From Staphylococcus caprae (lineage in GTDB: Bacteria > Bacillota > Bacilli > Staphylococcales > Staphylococcaceae), in contig NZ_PPRT01000072.1 of the NCBI RefSeq assembly GCF_002902725.1, positions 8,144 through 72,143 of the forward strand: a stretch of 64,000 bases of DNA, in the 5' to 3' direction. Positions 26,072 through 36,258 of the stretch are shown in pieces. A model generated the notes under the pieces. That model searched no databases. It saw only the letters and a program-made list of their open reading frames with translations, and was not told where the DNA came from. A program made the translations under genes and the position numbers. How positions within the stretch are numbered: the stretch's first letter is position 1; every line of letters begins with the position of its first letter.

Positions 26072-26424
26072 ATTAAGTTCCTCCTTTTATCTGTCTGGAC
26101 TTATTTTGATTTTTTAATGAAATGAATTTAATTAACCATTTTTAGTTATTCATTTTTATTTATTAATTTAACATAGTTAACTTTACTTCATAATATAACA
26201 TTTATAAAAATTTAGTGAGTGGTGTTCACTAAATTTAAACTATTTACTTTTCAGCACCCTTAATAACTAGATAAACGTGAATTCCACTTTTCAAAATATA
26301 TATTCGACTACATATACCTCCAACTTATATCCATTTCTTCAATCATAATTTCAAGCTAAAGTACTGATAAATATGTTCTGAATCGTTATAATATACATTG
26401 TATTTATTTTTGGAGGAATGTCGT
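26072..26424. other. Intergenic region before menE
   Basis: No plus-strand gene is present. It contains a perfect hairpin, AAATTTAGTGA/TCACTAAATTT at about 26207-26235, and the likely menE -10 TATAAT at 26387-26392 with a weak -35. In S. aureus, as I recall, the genomic island nuSa-beta lies between the tRNA region and menE; here nothing island-like is present. Confidence 0.5.
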
Positions 26425-27834
26425 GTGGATTTTTGGTTAAAAGAACAATCTCATATTAATAAAGATAAAATAGCGATAATGACAGATGACCAATCGCTTA
26501 CATTTGAAGAATTGTATACGCAAGTTTATCAATTAGCGCAATGTATGACATCACTTCGCCAAAACAGAGTAGGGCTATATATTAAGAATGATTTAGATTC
26601 TATCATACTGATTCACGCATGTTGGCTTGCGCGTGTTGAAATTGCGATGATTAACACACGATTAACAGAACAGGAAATCATCAATCAAATGCATTCTGTT
26701 AATGTCGATACGATCTTACATACGATTCCTCTCGAATTAGACAATTTTAACCTTTATGATATCGATGTAATTAATAAATTAAAGGCTCAAAACATTGAGT
26801 CTAGTCAATTTAATATGAATGATATTGCATCTATTATGTTTACTTCCGGTACAACTGGTCCTCAGAAAGCTGTACCTCAAACCTTTCATAATCACTTCGC
26901 AAGTGCGACAGGATGCAAACAAAGTTTAGGTTATGACCAAGATACGAAATGGTTATCAGTGCTGCCTATTTATCATATCTCTGGACTTAGTGTCATATTA
27001 AGATCAGTTATTGAAGGTTTCACAGTACGAATAGTTGAAAAATTTAAAACCAAAAAAATGCTTAAAATCATTATTAATGAAGACATCACGCACGTCTCAT
27101 TAGTACCACAAACATTAAAGTGGTTAATGGATGCTGGATTAACTCAACCTTATTCAATAGAAAAGATTTTGCTTGGTGGTGCGAAGCTTTCATCTCATCT
27201 TATCGATCAAGCTCTGAACTACCAATTACCTATTTATAATTCATTTGGAATGACGGAAACATGTTCCCAGTTTCTAACGGCTTCGCCTAAAATGTTATCT
27301 CAAAGATATGACACTGTAGGTAAACCTAGTGATAATGTAAAGGTTAAAATTAAAAATCCGAATCATTTAGGTCACGGAGAACTCCTTATAAAAGGGGAGA
27401 ATGTAATGAATGGTTATTTGTATCCTGAGCATTTGACTGATACATTTGAAGATGGTTTCTTTAAAACTGGTGATATTGCAGAAATAGATAATGAAGGCTT
27501 TGTCATGGTATATGACCGTCGCAAAGATTTAATTATCAGTGGTGGAGAGAATATTTACCCTTATCAAATTGAATCTGTTGCTAAGCAATTTAACGATATT
27601 TCTGATGCAGTTTGTATTGGCGTTTCTGATGAGACGTGGGGTCAAGTTCCAGTGCTTTATTTTACTGCTGAAAATGAAATTAACAAGAGCGAATTAGTTG
27701 ATTATTTTCAACAAAATTTAGCCAAATATAAAGTACCTAAAGCGTTTTATCAAGTAGAGACGTTACCTTATACATCAACGGGGAAATTACAGCGAAATAA
27801 AGTTACAAATGAAGGTATAAAATATGAAAATTAA
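26425..27834 (+). CDS. menE: o-Succinylbenzoate-CoA ligase
   Basis: MenE activates o-succinylbenzoate to its CoA thioester in menaquinone biosynthesis. This 469-aa ANL-superfamily enzyme carries the AMP-binding motif [14 protein letters not shown], the NSFGMTE motif, the hinge [17 protein letters not shown] and a C-terminal lysine in STGKLQRNK. The GTG at 26425 is 8 bases from GGAGG; an ATG at 26398 would contain that site. menC overlaps by 11 bases, so the two form one operon. The rest of the men pathway is not in the window. Confidence 0.95.
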   Translation: MDFWLKEQSHINKDKIAIMTDDQSLTFEELYTQVYQLAQCMTSLRQNRVGLYIKNDLDSIILIHACWLARVEIAMINTRLTEQEIINQMHSVNVDTILHTIPLELDNFNLYDIDVINKLKAQNIESSQFNMNDIASIMFTSGTTGPQKAVPQTFHNHFASATGCKQSLGYDQDTKWLSVLPIYHISGLSVILRSVIEGFTVRIVEKFKTKKMLKIIINEDITHVSLVPQTLKWLMDAGLTQPYSIEKILLGGAKLSSHLIDQALNYQLPIYNSFGMTETCSQFLTASPKMLSQRYDTVGKPSDNVKVKIKNPNHLGHGELLIKGENVMNGYLYPEHLTDTFEDGFFKTGDIAEIDNEGFVMVYDRRKDLIISGGENIYPYQIESVAKQFNDISDAVCIGVSDETWGQVPVLYFTAENEINKSELVDYFQQNLAKYKVPKAFYQVETLPYTSTGKLQRNKVTNEGIKYEN

Positions 27835-28825
27835 AGCTATCAATCTCTTTGAATATGAAGAACCCTTTCAATCTCCAATGATTACGCCGAAAATTAAGCT
27901 AAACGAACGTAAAAGTTTAATTATCGAAATACTAACGCATGATGATCAATCTTATTATGGAGAGTGTAATGCATTTGCCACGAATTGGTATGATAATGAA
28001 ACCATCGAGAGAGTAATCGAAACAATCAATACTTGGAAATCGCAAATTATTGGAAAGGTGTTTACATCTTTCGACGCATGGTTACCTTATTTAAGTGAAT
28101 TGGATTCTATGCCAGCGACACGTGCAACTGTTGTTATGGCAGTGTATCAGATGTATCACACACTACCTTCTTTTTCAGTTGAATATGGTGCAACAGTAAG
28201 CGGTTTATCCAACTCGCAATTGTTAACGTTATATCGAACTAAGCCGAAGCGAATTAAACTTAAATGGTCTTCTCAATTAGCTGAAGATTTAAAACGTATA
28301 CATCAACTTGATTTCGAGTGTGATATTGCAATTGATGCTAATGAATCGCTAACAGTTGATTCATTTTCAGAAATAACAGAGCTAGAATCGGAAGATATTC
28401 TGTATATTGAAGAACCGTTTAAGTCGTTGGATACATTAAATGAATTGAATGCTAGTCATTATCCTTCTATTGCAATTGATGAAAAAGCAACATCTATCAA
28501 GCACATTGTATCCATCGTCAATCAATACCCAGTTAAAGTGGTCGTACTGAAGCCATTTAGATTGGGTGGTATCGATAAAGTCATCGAAGCAATGAAGATA
28601 TTAAAGGCGAAAGGAATTCAATTCGTCGTGGGAGGCATGTATGAGTTTGGCTTAAGTCGGTATTTTACAGCGATGTTAGCTAAAGAGGGGGATTATCCTG
28701 GAGATATTACGCCTTCAGGGTATTACTTTAAAGAAGATTTAGCTAAAGATTCAGGCATATTAAAAGAGGGAATGATTGAATTCACTCCCCCTAAAGTTGA
28801 GCTATCGAAATTAAAGCCACTTTAA
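27824..28825 (+). CDS. menC: o-Succinylbenzoate synthase
   Basis: MenC dehydrates SHCHC to o-succinylbenzoate, the step just before MenE. This 333-aa enolase-superfamily protein has the expected catalytic and metal ligands: KLKW lysine, DANES, EEPF and DEKA acids, and the distal LKPFRLGG lysine. It overlaps menE by 11 bases and converges on yidD by 4 bases. No terminator is evident in the overlap. Confidence 0.94.
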   Translation: MKIKAINLFEYEEPFQSPMITPKIKLNERKSLIIEILTHDDQSYYGECNAFATNWYDNETIERVIETINTWKSQIIGKVFTSFDAWLPYLSELDSMPATRATVVMAVYQMYHTLPSFSVEYGATVSGLSNSQLLTLYRTKPKRIKLKWSSQLAEDLKRIHQLDFECDIAIDANESLTVDSFSEITELESEDILYIEEPFKSLDTLNELNASHYPSIAIDEKATSIKHIVSIVNQYPVKVVVLKPFRLGGIDKVIEAMKILKAKGIQFVVGGMYEFGLSRYFTAMLAKEGDYPGDITPSGYYFKEDLAKDSGILKEGMIEFTPPKVELSKLKPL

Positions 28826-29073
28826 TGTTTATGTTCGGTAGATGAATGCTTCTCTTTCTTTAAAGGTACGGGATCAAAGCCGCCTTTATGAAATGGATGA
28901 CATTTAAGTATACGTCTGATGCCTAGATAAAGGCCTTTAAATGCACCATGATATTGAATTGCTTCTCTAGTATATTCTGAACATGTTGGATAAAATCGAC
29001 AGGTCGGTGGTGTCAATGGCGATATAAAGCGCTGATAAAACACTACCATCGCTAGAAATAATTTTTTCATCAT
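28822..29073 (-). CDS. yidD: YidD membrane protein insertion efficiency factor
   Basis: An 83-aa peripheral membrane protein with the family core [39 protein letters not shown], and a charged His-rich tail. YidD is thought to assist YidC-dependent insertion of membrane proteins. Starts at ATG 29073 or 29070; GGAGGC upstream slightly favours 29073. Its 3' end overlaps menC by 4 bases tail to tail. Confidence 0.93.
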   Translation of the reverse strand: MMKKLFLAMVVFYQRFISPLTPPTCRFYPTCSEYTREAIQYHGAFKGLYLGIRRILKCHPFHKGGFDPVPLKKEKHSSTEHKH

Positions 29074-29141
29074 CGAAATTACGCCTCCAACAATTAATTT
29101 AATAAATTTAGTTTAACATAGTACGAGGGGATGTGTGGAAT

Positions 29142-29615
29142 GTGAAGTTTCGTGATAAAGATAATAGAGAAGTAACGCTTACTTATAAGAATCATACAAA
29201 TGTACCAAATGGAAATCACGTGCTTAGCATTCCAGTGTATAACGATCAGTTATTATTTACACAACATAAAATCCGAGGCATTGAATTTCCGGGAGGTAAA
29301 GTAGAGAAAGGTGAAACGCCTTCAGAAGCAGTTTTAAGAGAATTGTATGAAGAAACAGGAGCAATTGCTCGAAGTTGTTACTACTTTGCACAATACGAAG
29401 TGACAACAAATGATAATGAATTATTTTTAAAGGATGTCTTTTTCATAGAAGTGAGTCATTTTGAAGCACATCATACTTATTATGAAACGAACGGTCCTTC
29501 TCTTTTTGAAAATGTAACTAATATACCTCGTGAGAAACAAAGTTTTCTAGTGCAAGATGCGACAATTTTAAAATGTCTTGAAAGGGTGAGAGCGCTTGGA
29601 TTTTACAAAAATTAA
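29142..29615 (+). CDS. ytkD: Nudix nucleoside triphosphatase, YtkD-like
   Basis: This 157-aa enzyme has a complete Nudix box (GGKVEKGETPSEAVLRELYEETG). YtkD-type enzymes hydrolyse (d)NTPs, including oxidised ones, to monophosphates. GTG codons at 29133 and 29142 are both possible; GAGGGG at 29125-29130 is too close to the first, and MKFRDK is the usual N-terminus, so 29142 is preferred. The next gene starts inside its 3' end. Confidence 0.85.
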   Translation: MKFRDKDNREVTLTYKNHTNVPNGNHVLSIPVYNDQLLFTQHKIRGIEFPGGKVEKGETPSEAVLRELYEETGAIARSCYYFAQYEVTTNDNELFLKDVFFIEVSHFEAHHTYYETNGPSLFENVTNIPREKQSFLVQDATILKCLERVRALGFYKN

Positions 29616-30378
29616 GAAAATGCCTATAGACGCTCATACACATCGATTTGAGGAAGTTACTTATCAAGTAGACCATTTAAATGTTAAAGCATTGATGATG
29701 ACACCATATCAATCTGTAGATCGAATTGTCGTTTATCTTAGAGGCGGAAAGGGACAAGTAGGGCGTGTCAGAGCAGCAAGATTAATGCAGTTTGCAGATG
29801 CGCATTCATTGGTTGTTGGCCCTTATTATCGCGGTAACAACGGCAGTGAAGGTAAGGATGAGTTCTATCGTGGAGATTTAAATGATGTAACACAATTGAT
29901 ACGACTATTACATCATCAATATCCTAAGGCGCATGTTCATATGATTGGATTTTCTCGTGGTGGGCTTCAAGGATTATTAACGTTTCAAGATTTACCTGTA
30001 GATAGCTATATTATTTGGGGCGGTGTATCTGATATTCACCTAATGTATGAAGAGCGAGTGGATTTAAGAGGAATGCTACGTCGAATGGTGGGTCATCCTA
30101 AGAAAGATGTAGACGCTTATAATAAAAGAGATGCATTAAAAAATATTGATGCACACAGTCCTCCTATACTCATTGTTCATGGTGGAAAGGACTGGCAAGT
30201 TGGTATTCATCAAGCATATGATTTAGAGGAAAAACTACAAGCCAAAGGAACATATTACGAGACGTTCTATCAATTTAACGAAGGTCATGTGCCAAGACCA
30301 CCAGCTATGAGAGAGACACTGTCAAAAGTGCGTCAATGGATGCAAAATATAGAAAATCATAAACGTAAAAACTGCTAG
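29596..30378 (+). CDS. Alpha/beta hydrolase, prolyl-oligopeptidase-like
   Basis: A 260-aa cytosolic hydrolase with nucleophile elbow GFSRGG (GxSxG), an acid near ILIVHGGKDWQV and a histidine in NEGHVPRP, the S9 peptidase-like triad order. The substrate is unknown. The start is TTG at 29596 after AAAGGGTGAG, overlapping ytkD by 20 bases; an ATG at 29620 lacks a ribosome site. It forms a coupled pair with the Nudix gene and ends at a shared bidirectional terminator facing pckA. Confidence 0.83.
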   Translation: MDFTKIKKMPIDAHTHRFEEVTYQVDHLNVKALMMTPYQSVDRIVVYLRGGKGQVGRVRAARLMQFADAHSLVVGPYYRGNNGSEGKDEFYRGDLNDVTQLIRLLHHQYPKAHVHMIGFSRGGLQGLLTFQDLPVDSYIIWGGVSDIHLMYEERVDLRGMLRRMVGHPKKDVDAYNKRDALKNIDAHSPPILIVHGGKDWQVGIHQAYDLEEKLQAKGTYYETFYQFNEGHVPRPPAMRETLSKVRQWMQNIENHKRKNC

Positions 30379-30401
30379 CAAACGCTAGGTAAATAAATAG
30401 A

Positions 30402-30442
30402 AAAAAGGTAGAAAGCTCGAATTGCGTGCTTTCTACCTTTTT
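30402..30442. terminator. Bidirectional terminator between the hydrolase gene and pckA
   Basis: AAAAAGGTAGAAAGC and GCTTTCTACCTTTTT are perfect 15-base inverted arms with A/T runs on both sides. Confidence 0.92.
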
Positions 30443-30456
30443 CAATTCTGTCAATT

Positions 30457-32049
30457 TTATTTATTAAAAGCGCCTTTTTCAGCAATATGTTCAACTTCAG
30501 AACCGAATTTTTTGAAGTTTTCTTCAAAACGGTTAATTAAGTCTTGAGCTTGTTCGTGATATTTATTCGCATCGCTCCAAGCATTAACTGGATCTAAGAT
30601 TGTTTTAGGAACATCTTTAATTTCAACGGGAATATTTAAACCGAATGTATCATCTTTTTTGTATTCGACGTCTTTTAATTGTCCTGAAATTGCTTGGTTC
30701 ACCATTTGACGAGTATAATGCAAGCTAATACGACGGCCTACACCGTATTTTCCGCCAGTCCAACCAGTGTTAACTAAGTAAACATCTACATTATGTTTGT
30801 CGATAAGTTCACCGAGTAAATCAGCGTAAACTGTTGGATTTAATGGTAAGAAAGGTGCGCCGAAACAAGTTGAGAATGAAGGTTCCGGTTCAGTGACACC
30901 GCGTTCAGTACCAGCTAATTTAGATGTGAAACCACTTAAGAAATGATACATTGCTTGATCTTTGGTCAATTTAGAAATTGGAGGAATGACACCAAAGGCA
31001 TCAGCAGTTAAGAAAATAATTGTATTTGGATGTGCTGCTTTAGAAGGTAGAACGATATTATCAATATGTTCAATAGGGTAAGCGGCACGTGTATTTTCAG
31101 TAAATTTATTATCATCAAAATCTACTGTACCATCTTCTTTAACGACTGTATTTTCTAAAATAGTACCGTATTCAATTGCATTATAAATTTGTGGTTCTTT
31201 TTCTTTAGAGAGGTTAATGGCTTTGGCATAACATCCGCCTTCAATATTGAACACGCCATTTTTATTCCAACCGTGTTCATCATCCCCAATTAATTTACGT
31301 TCTGCATCAGCAGAGAGCGTTGTTTTACCTGTACCTGAAAGACCGAAGAATAAAGCAACATCACCTTTTTCTCCAACATTTGCTGAGCAATGCATACTCA
31401 TAATATCTTGCATTGGTAATAGGTAGTTCATTACTGAGAAGATACCTTTTTTCATTTCACCAGCGTATTCAGTACCGCCGATTAAAATCACTTTATGTTT
31501 GAATGAAATGATGACAAATGTCTCTGATTTAGTCCCATCTACTTCTGGGTCTGCTTTAAAGTGTGGGGCAGAAACAATTGTGAAGTTAGGTTTGATATTC
31601 TTAGCTTCCTCTTTTGAATCTGGACGAATAAACATATTATGTGCAAATAAGTTATGCCACGCTAATTCGTTGATGACTGTTAGCTTTAAACGTGAATCTT
31701 TATCACTTCCCGCATAACCATTGAATACATAGAGTTCATCTTTCTTACCCAAATAATCTAAAACTTTATTGTAAAGTTTTAAAAATGTCTCTTCATCAAT
31801 CGGTTGGTTGATGTCTCCCCAATTGACATTATCTCTATATGAAGGTTCAGTTACGATGAATTTATCTTTAGGTGAACGACCAGTATATTTCCCCGTACTT
31901 GCGTTAACTGCACCTAATTCAGTTAATTGTCCTTCATTGTTGTTTAAAATCTTGTTGTAAAGTTGAGTTGTTGAGAGTTGAAACTGAGTTGATGGTTTTT
32001 CTAGTAAATTTTTAATTTTAATTGTTTCTGTGTATGTGTCTACTGACAT
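30457..32049 (-). CDS. pckA: Phosphoenolpyruvate carboxykinase (ATP)
   Basis: PckA converts oxaloacetate and ATP to PEP, ADP and CO2, the gluconeogenic entry step. The 530-aa sequence has the kinase-1 P-loop [11 protein letters not shown], the metal-binding DDEHGW, and GCYAK. The long open frame extends to 32157, but TTGGAGGGATTGAGT places the start at ATG 32049, giving the normal MSVDTY N-terminus. Its promoter (-10 TATACT at 32100-32105, minus strand) is followed at once by a cre-like palindrome. It is divergent from metK. Confidence 0.97.
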   Translation of the reverse strand: MSVDTYTETIKIKNLLEKPSTQFQLSTTQLYNKILNNNEGQLTELGAVNASTGKYTGRSPKDKFIVTEPSYRDNVNWGDINQPIDEETFLKLYNKVLDYLGKKDELYVFNGYAGSDKDSRLKLTVINELAWHNLFAHNMFIRPDSKEEAKNIKPNFTIVSAPHFKADPEVDGTKSETFVIISFKHKVILIGGTEYAGEMKKGIFSVMNYLLPMQDIMSMHCSANVGEKGDVALFFGLSGTGKTTLSADAERKLIGDDEHGWNKNGVFNIEGGCYAKAINLSKEKEPQIYNAIEYGTILENTVVKEDGTVDFDDNKFTENTRAAYPIEHIDNIVLPSKAAHPNTIIFLTADAFGVIPPISKLTKDQAMYHFLSGFTSKLAGTERGVTEPEPSFSTCFGAPFLPLNPTVYADLLGELIDKHNVDVYLVNTGWTGGKYGVGRRISLHYTRQMVNQAISGQLKDVEYKKDDTFGLNIPVEIKDVPKTILDPVNAWSDANKYHEQAQDLINRFEENFKKFGSEVEHIAEKGAFNK

Positions 32050-32078
32050 ACTCAATCCCTCCAAAGCAATAGTAGTTA

Positions 32079-32092
32079 TGTAAGCCTTTACA
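32079..32092 (-). promoter_or_regulatory. cre-like (CcpA) operator at the pckA start site
   Basis: TGTAAGCCTTTACA matches 13 of 14 consensus positions on the plus strand and likewise on the minus strand. It sits directly after the predicted pckA transcription start (about 32093), a classical position for repression by CcpA. Confidence 0.7.
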
Positions 32093-32160
32093 TTTAAATA
32101 GTATAACACAACACAATGATTAATCCACAGTAAATATAAGCTATAGAGCGAAATCATAAA

Positions 32161-32189
32161 TTGACATTAAACTATGAATTCGGTAGTAT
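32161..32189 (+). promoter_or_regulatory. metK promoter
   Basis: TTGACA (32161-32166), 17-base spacer, TAGTAT (32184-32189). The start is near 32196, just before the riboswitch. Confidence 0.8.
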
Positions 32190-32204
32190 TAATTTTAACG
32201 GATT

Positions 32205-32370
32205 CTCTTATCCTGAGTGGTGGAGGGACATGGACCCAACGAAACCCAGCAACCTCTTTTTAGTAAAGAAAGGTGCCAAACCGTTTGCAGACATATATCG
32301 TCTGAACGATAAGAGCGAATGGACGTTTAAGAGCCTTCTCTCTATCTTGATAGTGTAGAAGGCTCTTTTA
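32205..32370 (+). ncRNA. SAM-I (S-box) riboswitch with terminator, controlling metK
   Basis: P1 is CTCTTATC (32205-32212) with GATAAGAG (32308-32315). The S-box core GGAGGGAC...GAAACCCAGCAACC lies inside, followed by P3 and P4 helices. An intrinsic terminator AAGAGCCTTCT/AGAAGGCTCTT with TTTTA (32329-32370) follows. High SAM would favour termination before metK. Confidence 0.95.
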
Positions 32371-32424
32371 TTTAGCTCACACATAAAAGAGAATTTTCGT
32401 AATCAATATATAAAGGAGCAAAAC

Positions 32425-33621
32425 ATGACTTATAATAAACGATTATTTACTTCAGAATCAGTCACTGAAGGTCATCCCGATAAGATTGCAGACCAAGTAT
32501 CTGATGCCATTCTTGATGAAATTCTTAAAGATGATCCTAATGCACGTGTTGCATGTGAGACAACAGTAACTACAGGTATGGCGCTTATTTCTGGTGAAAT
32601 TTCAACTTCTACATACGTAGATATTCCAAAAGTAGTTCGCGAAACAATTAAAAATATTGGCTACACAAGAGCTAAATATGGATACGATTACCAAACAATG
32701 GCTGTATTAACAGCAATTGATGAACAATCTCCAGATATCGCACAAGGTGTAGATAAAGCGCTAGAATATCGTAATGAAATTTCTGAAGAAGAAATAGAAG
32801 CTACGGGTGCAGGAGATCAAGGTTTGATGTTCGGTTACGCTACAAATGAGACGGATACTTACATGCCACTTCCAATCTTCTTATCACATCAACTTGCTAA
32901 ACGCTTATCCGATGTACGTAAAGATGAAATTTTAAATTACTTACGTCCTGATGGTAAAGTTCAAGTAACTGTAGAATATGATGAGAATGATCAACCTAAA
33001 CGCATTGATACCATCGTTGTATCTACTCAACATGCAGAAGATACAGAACTTGAACAAATTGAAGCGGATATTAAAAAACACGTCATTTATCCAACAGTAT
33101 CTGAAGATCTATTAGATGAAGAAACGAAATTCTTTATTAATCCTACTGGACGATTTGTGATTGGTGGACCACAAGGTGATGCTGGTTTAACAGGACGTAA
33201 AATCATTGTTGATACGTATGGTGGTTATGCTCGCCACGGTGGCGGTTGCTTCAGTGGTAAAGATCCTACTAAAGTAGACCGTTCTGCTGCATATGCTGCA
33301 AGATACGTAGCTAAGAACATTGTAGCTGCAGAATTAGCTGATCAATGTGAGGTACAATTAGCGTATGCCATAGGTGTTGCAGAACCTGTGTCAATTTCTA
33401 TTGATACGTTTGGTACAGGTAAAGTTTCAGAAGCTGAATTAGTAGAGGCAGTTAGAAATCACTTCGATTTAAGACCAGCAGGAATTATTAAAATGTTAGA
33501 TTTAAAACAACCTATTTATAAACAAACTGCTGCTTATGGTCATTTTGGTCGTACAGATGTTTTACTACCATGGGAAAAGTTAGACAAAGTGAATTTACTT
33601 AAAGATGCGGTTGAAGCATAA
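32425..33621 (+). CDS. metK: S-adenosylmethionine synthetase
   Basis: MetK makes SAM from methionine and ATP. This 398-aa protein has the N-terminal [12 protein letters not shown], the [12 protein letters not shown] motif and the [16 protein letters not shown] phosphate-binding loop. The ATG follows AAAGGAGC. It is feedback-regulated by the SAM-I riboswitch in its leader and is divergent from pckA, as in other staphylococci. Confidence 0.98.
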   Translation: MTYNKRLFTSESVTEGHPDKIADQVSDAILDEILKDDPNARVACETTVTTGMALISGEISTSTYVDIPKVVRETIKNIGYTRAKYGYDYQTMAVLTAIDEQSPDIAQGVDKALEYRNEISEEEIEATGAGDQGLMFGYATNETDTYMPLPIFLSHQLAKRLSDVRKDEILNYLRPDGKVQVTVEYDENDQPKRIDTIVVSTQHAEDTELEQIEADIKKHVIYPTVSEDLLDEETKFFINPTGRFVIGGPQGDAGLTGRKIIVDTYGGYARHGGGCFSGKDPTKVDRSAAYAARYVAKNIVAAELADQCEVQLAYAIGVAEPVSISIDTFGTGKVSEAELVEAVRNHFDLRPAGIIKMLDLKQPIYKQTAAYGHFGRTDVLLPWEKLDKVNLLKDAVEA

Positions 33622-33727
33622 CCATTGCTTTCAATTGAGTGAAAGGAAATATCAATTAAATGTCGATAAATTGAGTGTTTTCTATTATAATGAAAGTTAT
33701 TGAAATGGTTAAAGGAGCGTTGTTGTG

Positions 33728-34636
33728 ATGAGTTTATCTTCACCGATAGTTATAGGCTTAATCGTTGCAATTGTTGTGGCAATTCTTTTCTTTATTCTCT
33801 TTTTAGTTGCAATTAGCAGTAAAAAGAAAATTAAAAATCAAACAGAAGCCCAATATAAAGAAAAAGAGCAACATTTGAAAGAATCTCATGAAGAAGCCTT
33901 AGAAAAAGAAAGAGTAGAAAATAAAAAGGCTGTCACTAAACAAAAAGAAGATTTTGATGCGACAGTAAATAGTAAAGATAGAGAAATTGATGCATTAAAG
34001 CTATTTTCTAAGAATCATAGTGAATACGTTACAGATATGAGATTAATTGGCATTCGTGAACGACTTGTAAATGAGAAAAGAATTCGTCCCGAAGATATGC
34101 ACATCATGGCGAATATCTTTTTACCAAGTAATGAATTTAACAATATAGAGCGTATCAGTCATTTAGTATTAACTAGAACAGGATTATATATCATTGATTC
34201 TCAACTATTGAAAGGGCATGTATATAATGGTATTAGTGGCGCTCAATTCAAAGAGTTGCCGACCATGTCACAAGTGTTCCAAACACTTGATTTAGATCAA
34301 TCAAGTCCACAAACATTAGTTTTAGATCAAAATGAGGATCAAAAATCATTGTCATTTGTGAATTACTCTGAAAAGATTCAACAAATTCAAACACTCGCGG
34401 GTGATTTACAAAGTGAGTTAAATACGAAATATACGCCAACATCAATTTTATACTTCAATCCTAAAGATGAAGGCGATGTGACAATTTCTAATTACGCACA
34501 ATCATCGAATGTCAAAGTGCTTGTAGGTCCTGAACAACTAGATGAATTCTTTAATAAGTTTGTCTTCCATGGACGTATTCAGTACAATGTTGATGATTTA
34601 CAAACAATTATGGATAAAATCGAATCATTTAATTAA
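33728..34636 (+). CDS. NERD-domain membrane-anchored protein
   Basis: A 302-aa protein with an N-terminal membrane anchor (about 5-30), a charged coiled-coil linker (about 35-85) and a NERD (nuclease-related) domain at about 105-230 (NIERISHLVLTRTGLYIIDSQLLKGHVYNG). The NERD fold is related to restriction-type nucleases, but activity is unproven for this branch. GTG 33725 precedes the preferred ATG 33728; AAAGGAGCG lies 8-10 bases upstream. It ends at a strong terminator. Confidence 0.82.
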   Translation: MSLSSPIVIGLIVAIVVAILFFILFLVAISSKKKIKNQTEAQYKEKEQHLKESHEEALEKERVENKKAVTKQKEDFDATVNSKDREIDALKLFSKNHSEYVTDMRLIGIRERLVNEKRIRPEDMHIMANIFLPSNEFNNIERISHLVLTRTGLYIIDSQLLKGHVYNGISGAQFKELPTMSQVFQTLDLDQSSPQTLVLDQNEDQKSLSFVNYSEKIQQIQTLAGDLQSELNTKYTPTSILYFNPKDEGDVTISNYAQSSNVKVLVGPEQLDEFFNKFVFHGRIQYNVDDLQTIMDKIESFN

Positions 34637-34639
34637 AGC

Positions 34640-34683
34640 ATACAAACGTAAGGAATAGATTTTCTTACGTTTGTATTTTTTTG
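34640..34683 (+). terminator. Intrinsic terminator after the NERD gene
   Basis: ATACAAACGTAAG pairs with CTTACGTTTGTAT, followed by TTTTTTTG. Confidence 0.92.
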
Positions 34684-34791
34684 TTTGAAAAGGGTATAAA
34701 GACATTGAGAAACCATGGTGAGTTAACATTTTTTACATCAAAAAATGGAGATAGTAACATGTACATCATAGCTTAATAAGGAGTGAGTGTA

Positions 34792-35628
34792 ATGGAAACA
34801 ATTCAATTTTATAACGGAAGGGAAATGCCTAAGGTAGGATTAGGTACTTATAGAGTTGAGAACAGTAATGAATGTAAGGATGCAGTTAAGCATGCGATTG
34901 AAAGTGGATATAGAAATATAGATACAGCCAGAATATATGGGAACGAAGAAATGGTCGGACAAGGGATAAAAGAGGGTCTTGAATCGACAGGTTTAAATCG
35001 TGAGGATTTATTTATTACGTCTAAATTGTGGCTTGAAGATTATGGTCGAGCGAATGTAGACCAAGCTTATAATCATTCAATCCAGCGCCTAGGCTTAGAT
35101 TATTTAGATTTATACTTAATGCACTGGCCAGGGACAAATGAAGCTGTCATGATTGATACTTGGCAAGGTATGGAAGACTTGTATAAGGAAAGTAAGGTTA
35201 AAAATATTGGAGTAAGTAACTTTACACCAGAAAATTTTGAAGCTTTACTTGCGCAAGTTTCTATTAAACCTGTCATTAATCAAGTTGAATTTCATCCTTA
35301 TTTAATTCAAAAAGAGTTACGTCAATATTTAGAAGCGCAAAGCATTGTAATGGAATCTTGGTCACCATTAATGAATGCGCAAATTTTAGAAGATGAAACA
35401 ATTAATGATATTGCTAATGAGATAGGGAAATCACCTGCACAGGTCATCATAAGATGGAATGTACAACATGGCGTTGTGGTGATACCAAAATCTGTAACGC
35501 CTAGTCGTATAGAAGAAAATTTAAACGTCTTTGACTTTGAATTATCTGATGCTCAAATGGAAAGAATTGATCAATTGAATAAAGATGAAAGAATGGGACC
35601 TCATCCAGCTCATTATAACGGACATTAA
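34792..35628 (+). CDS. Aldo/keto reductase
   Basis: A 278-aa NADPH-dependent oxidoreductase of the AKR5-like group with (beta/alpha)8 signatures GYRNIDTARIYGNEE (catalytic D and Y), TSKLW (lysine) and LMHWPG (histidine), plus the cofactor loop VVIPKSVTPSRIEEN. The physiological substrate is unknown; homologues reduce 2,5-diketo-gluconate or small aldehydes. The ATG at 34792 follows AAGGAGTGAG. Monocistronic by spacing. Confidence 0.92.
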   Translation: METIQFYNGREMPKVGLGTYRVENSNECKDAVKHAIESGYRNIDTARIYGNEEMVGQGIKEGLESTGLNREDLFITSKLWLEDYGRANVDQAYNHSIQRLGLDYLDLYLMHWPGTNEAVMIDTWQGMEDLYKESKVKNIGVSNFTPENFEALLAQVSIKPVINQVEFHPYLIQKELRQYLEAQSIVMESWSPLMNAQILEDETINDIANEIGKSPAQVIIRWNVQHGVVVIPKSVTPSRIEENLNVFDFELSDAQMERIDQLNKDERMGPHPAHYNGH

Positions 35629-35704
35629 TTTATAGACGATTCCAACATCTAATGAGATTTGCGCGTTATGGGTGCAAATCGATAAAACGCGATAGTATAA
35701 AATA

Positions 35705-35802
35705 AGCTCTAAGACATTTTCGTTAATGTATTGTCTCCTTAAAGTTGAGTAACATTCCAACTTTGAAGAGATATAGAACATTTCAGAATTTGTCTTAGAG
35801 CT
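35705..35802. repeat. Nested inverted repeat, bidirectional terminator or structured RNA
   Basis: AGCTCTAAGACA and TGTCTTAGAGCT are exact 12-base arms enclosing about 74 bases that themselves fold (AAAGTTG...CAACTTT). It lies between the aldo/keto reductase and the crcB pair, which converge, so it may terminate both. The size of the enclosed structure is unusual for a simple terminator. Confidence 0.65.
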
Positions 35803-35904
35803 ATTATTTTAGTATTTAATCTTAATTTTCATGGATATGATTGGTTTCATACGAAATGAATACATATCATTGATTGGAAATTGGGCGATGCATTACTTTT
35901 AATA

Positions 35905-36258
35905 TTAAATGTGAAAGCCGAGATAACAAGAGATAAAGCCAATTAAAAATTGTAGTAATGAATAACCAATAAAATGACCTAATTTAAATTTAGGTGTAAG
36001 AAAATGAACCAGCTCGTTTGAAAGTGTGGAAAAAGTAGTTAAACCACCAAGTACACCTGTAATAAAGAAAGGTGAAATCCAATGATGAGAAATTGAAATC
36101 CCCATTGTAATTCCTATTAAAAAGCTACCAATGATATTGACGATAGGTGTTGCGATTGGGATTGTTGAATTAAATTTACGATTACAAATATCTGTAACAA
36201 GTGCACGTAACACTGCTCCAATACCTCCGCCAAGCATAACAAGAAGTATAGCAATCAT
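35905..36258 (-). CDS. crcB: CrcB/FluC fluoride channel subunit
   Basis: A 117-aa four-helix membrane protein with the Fluc hallmarks [21 protein letters not shown] and [15 protein letters not shown]. It and the 121-aa paralogue upstream overlap by 4 bases and likely form a heterodimeric dual-topology fluoride exporter. No fluoride riboswitch was recognised upstream. Confidence 0.93.
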   Translation of the reverse strand: MIAILLVMLGGGIGAVLRALVTDICNRKFNSTIPIATPIVNIIGSFLIGITMGISISHHWISPFFITGVLGGLTTFSTLSNELVHFLTPKFKLGHFIGYSLLQFLIGFISCYLGFHI

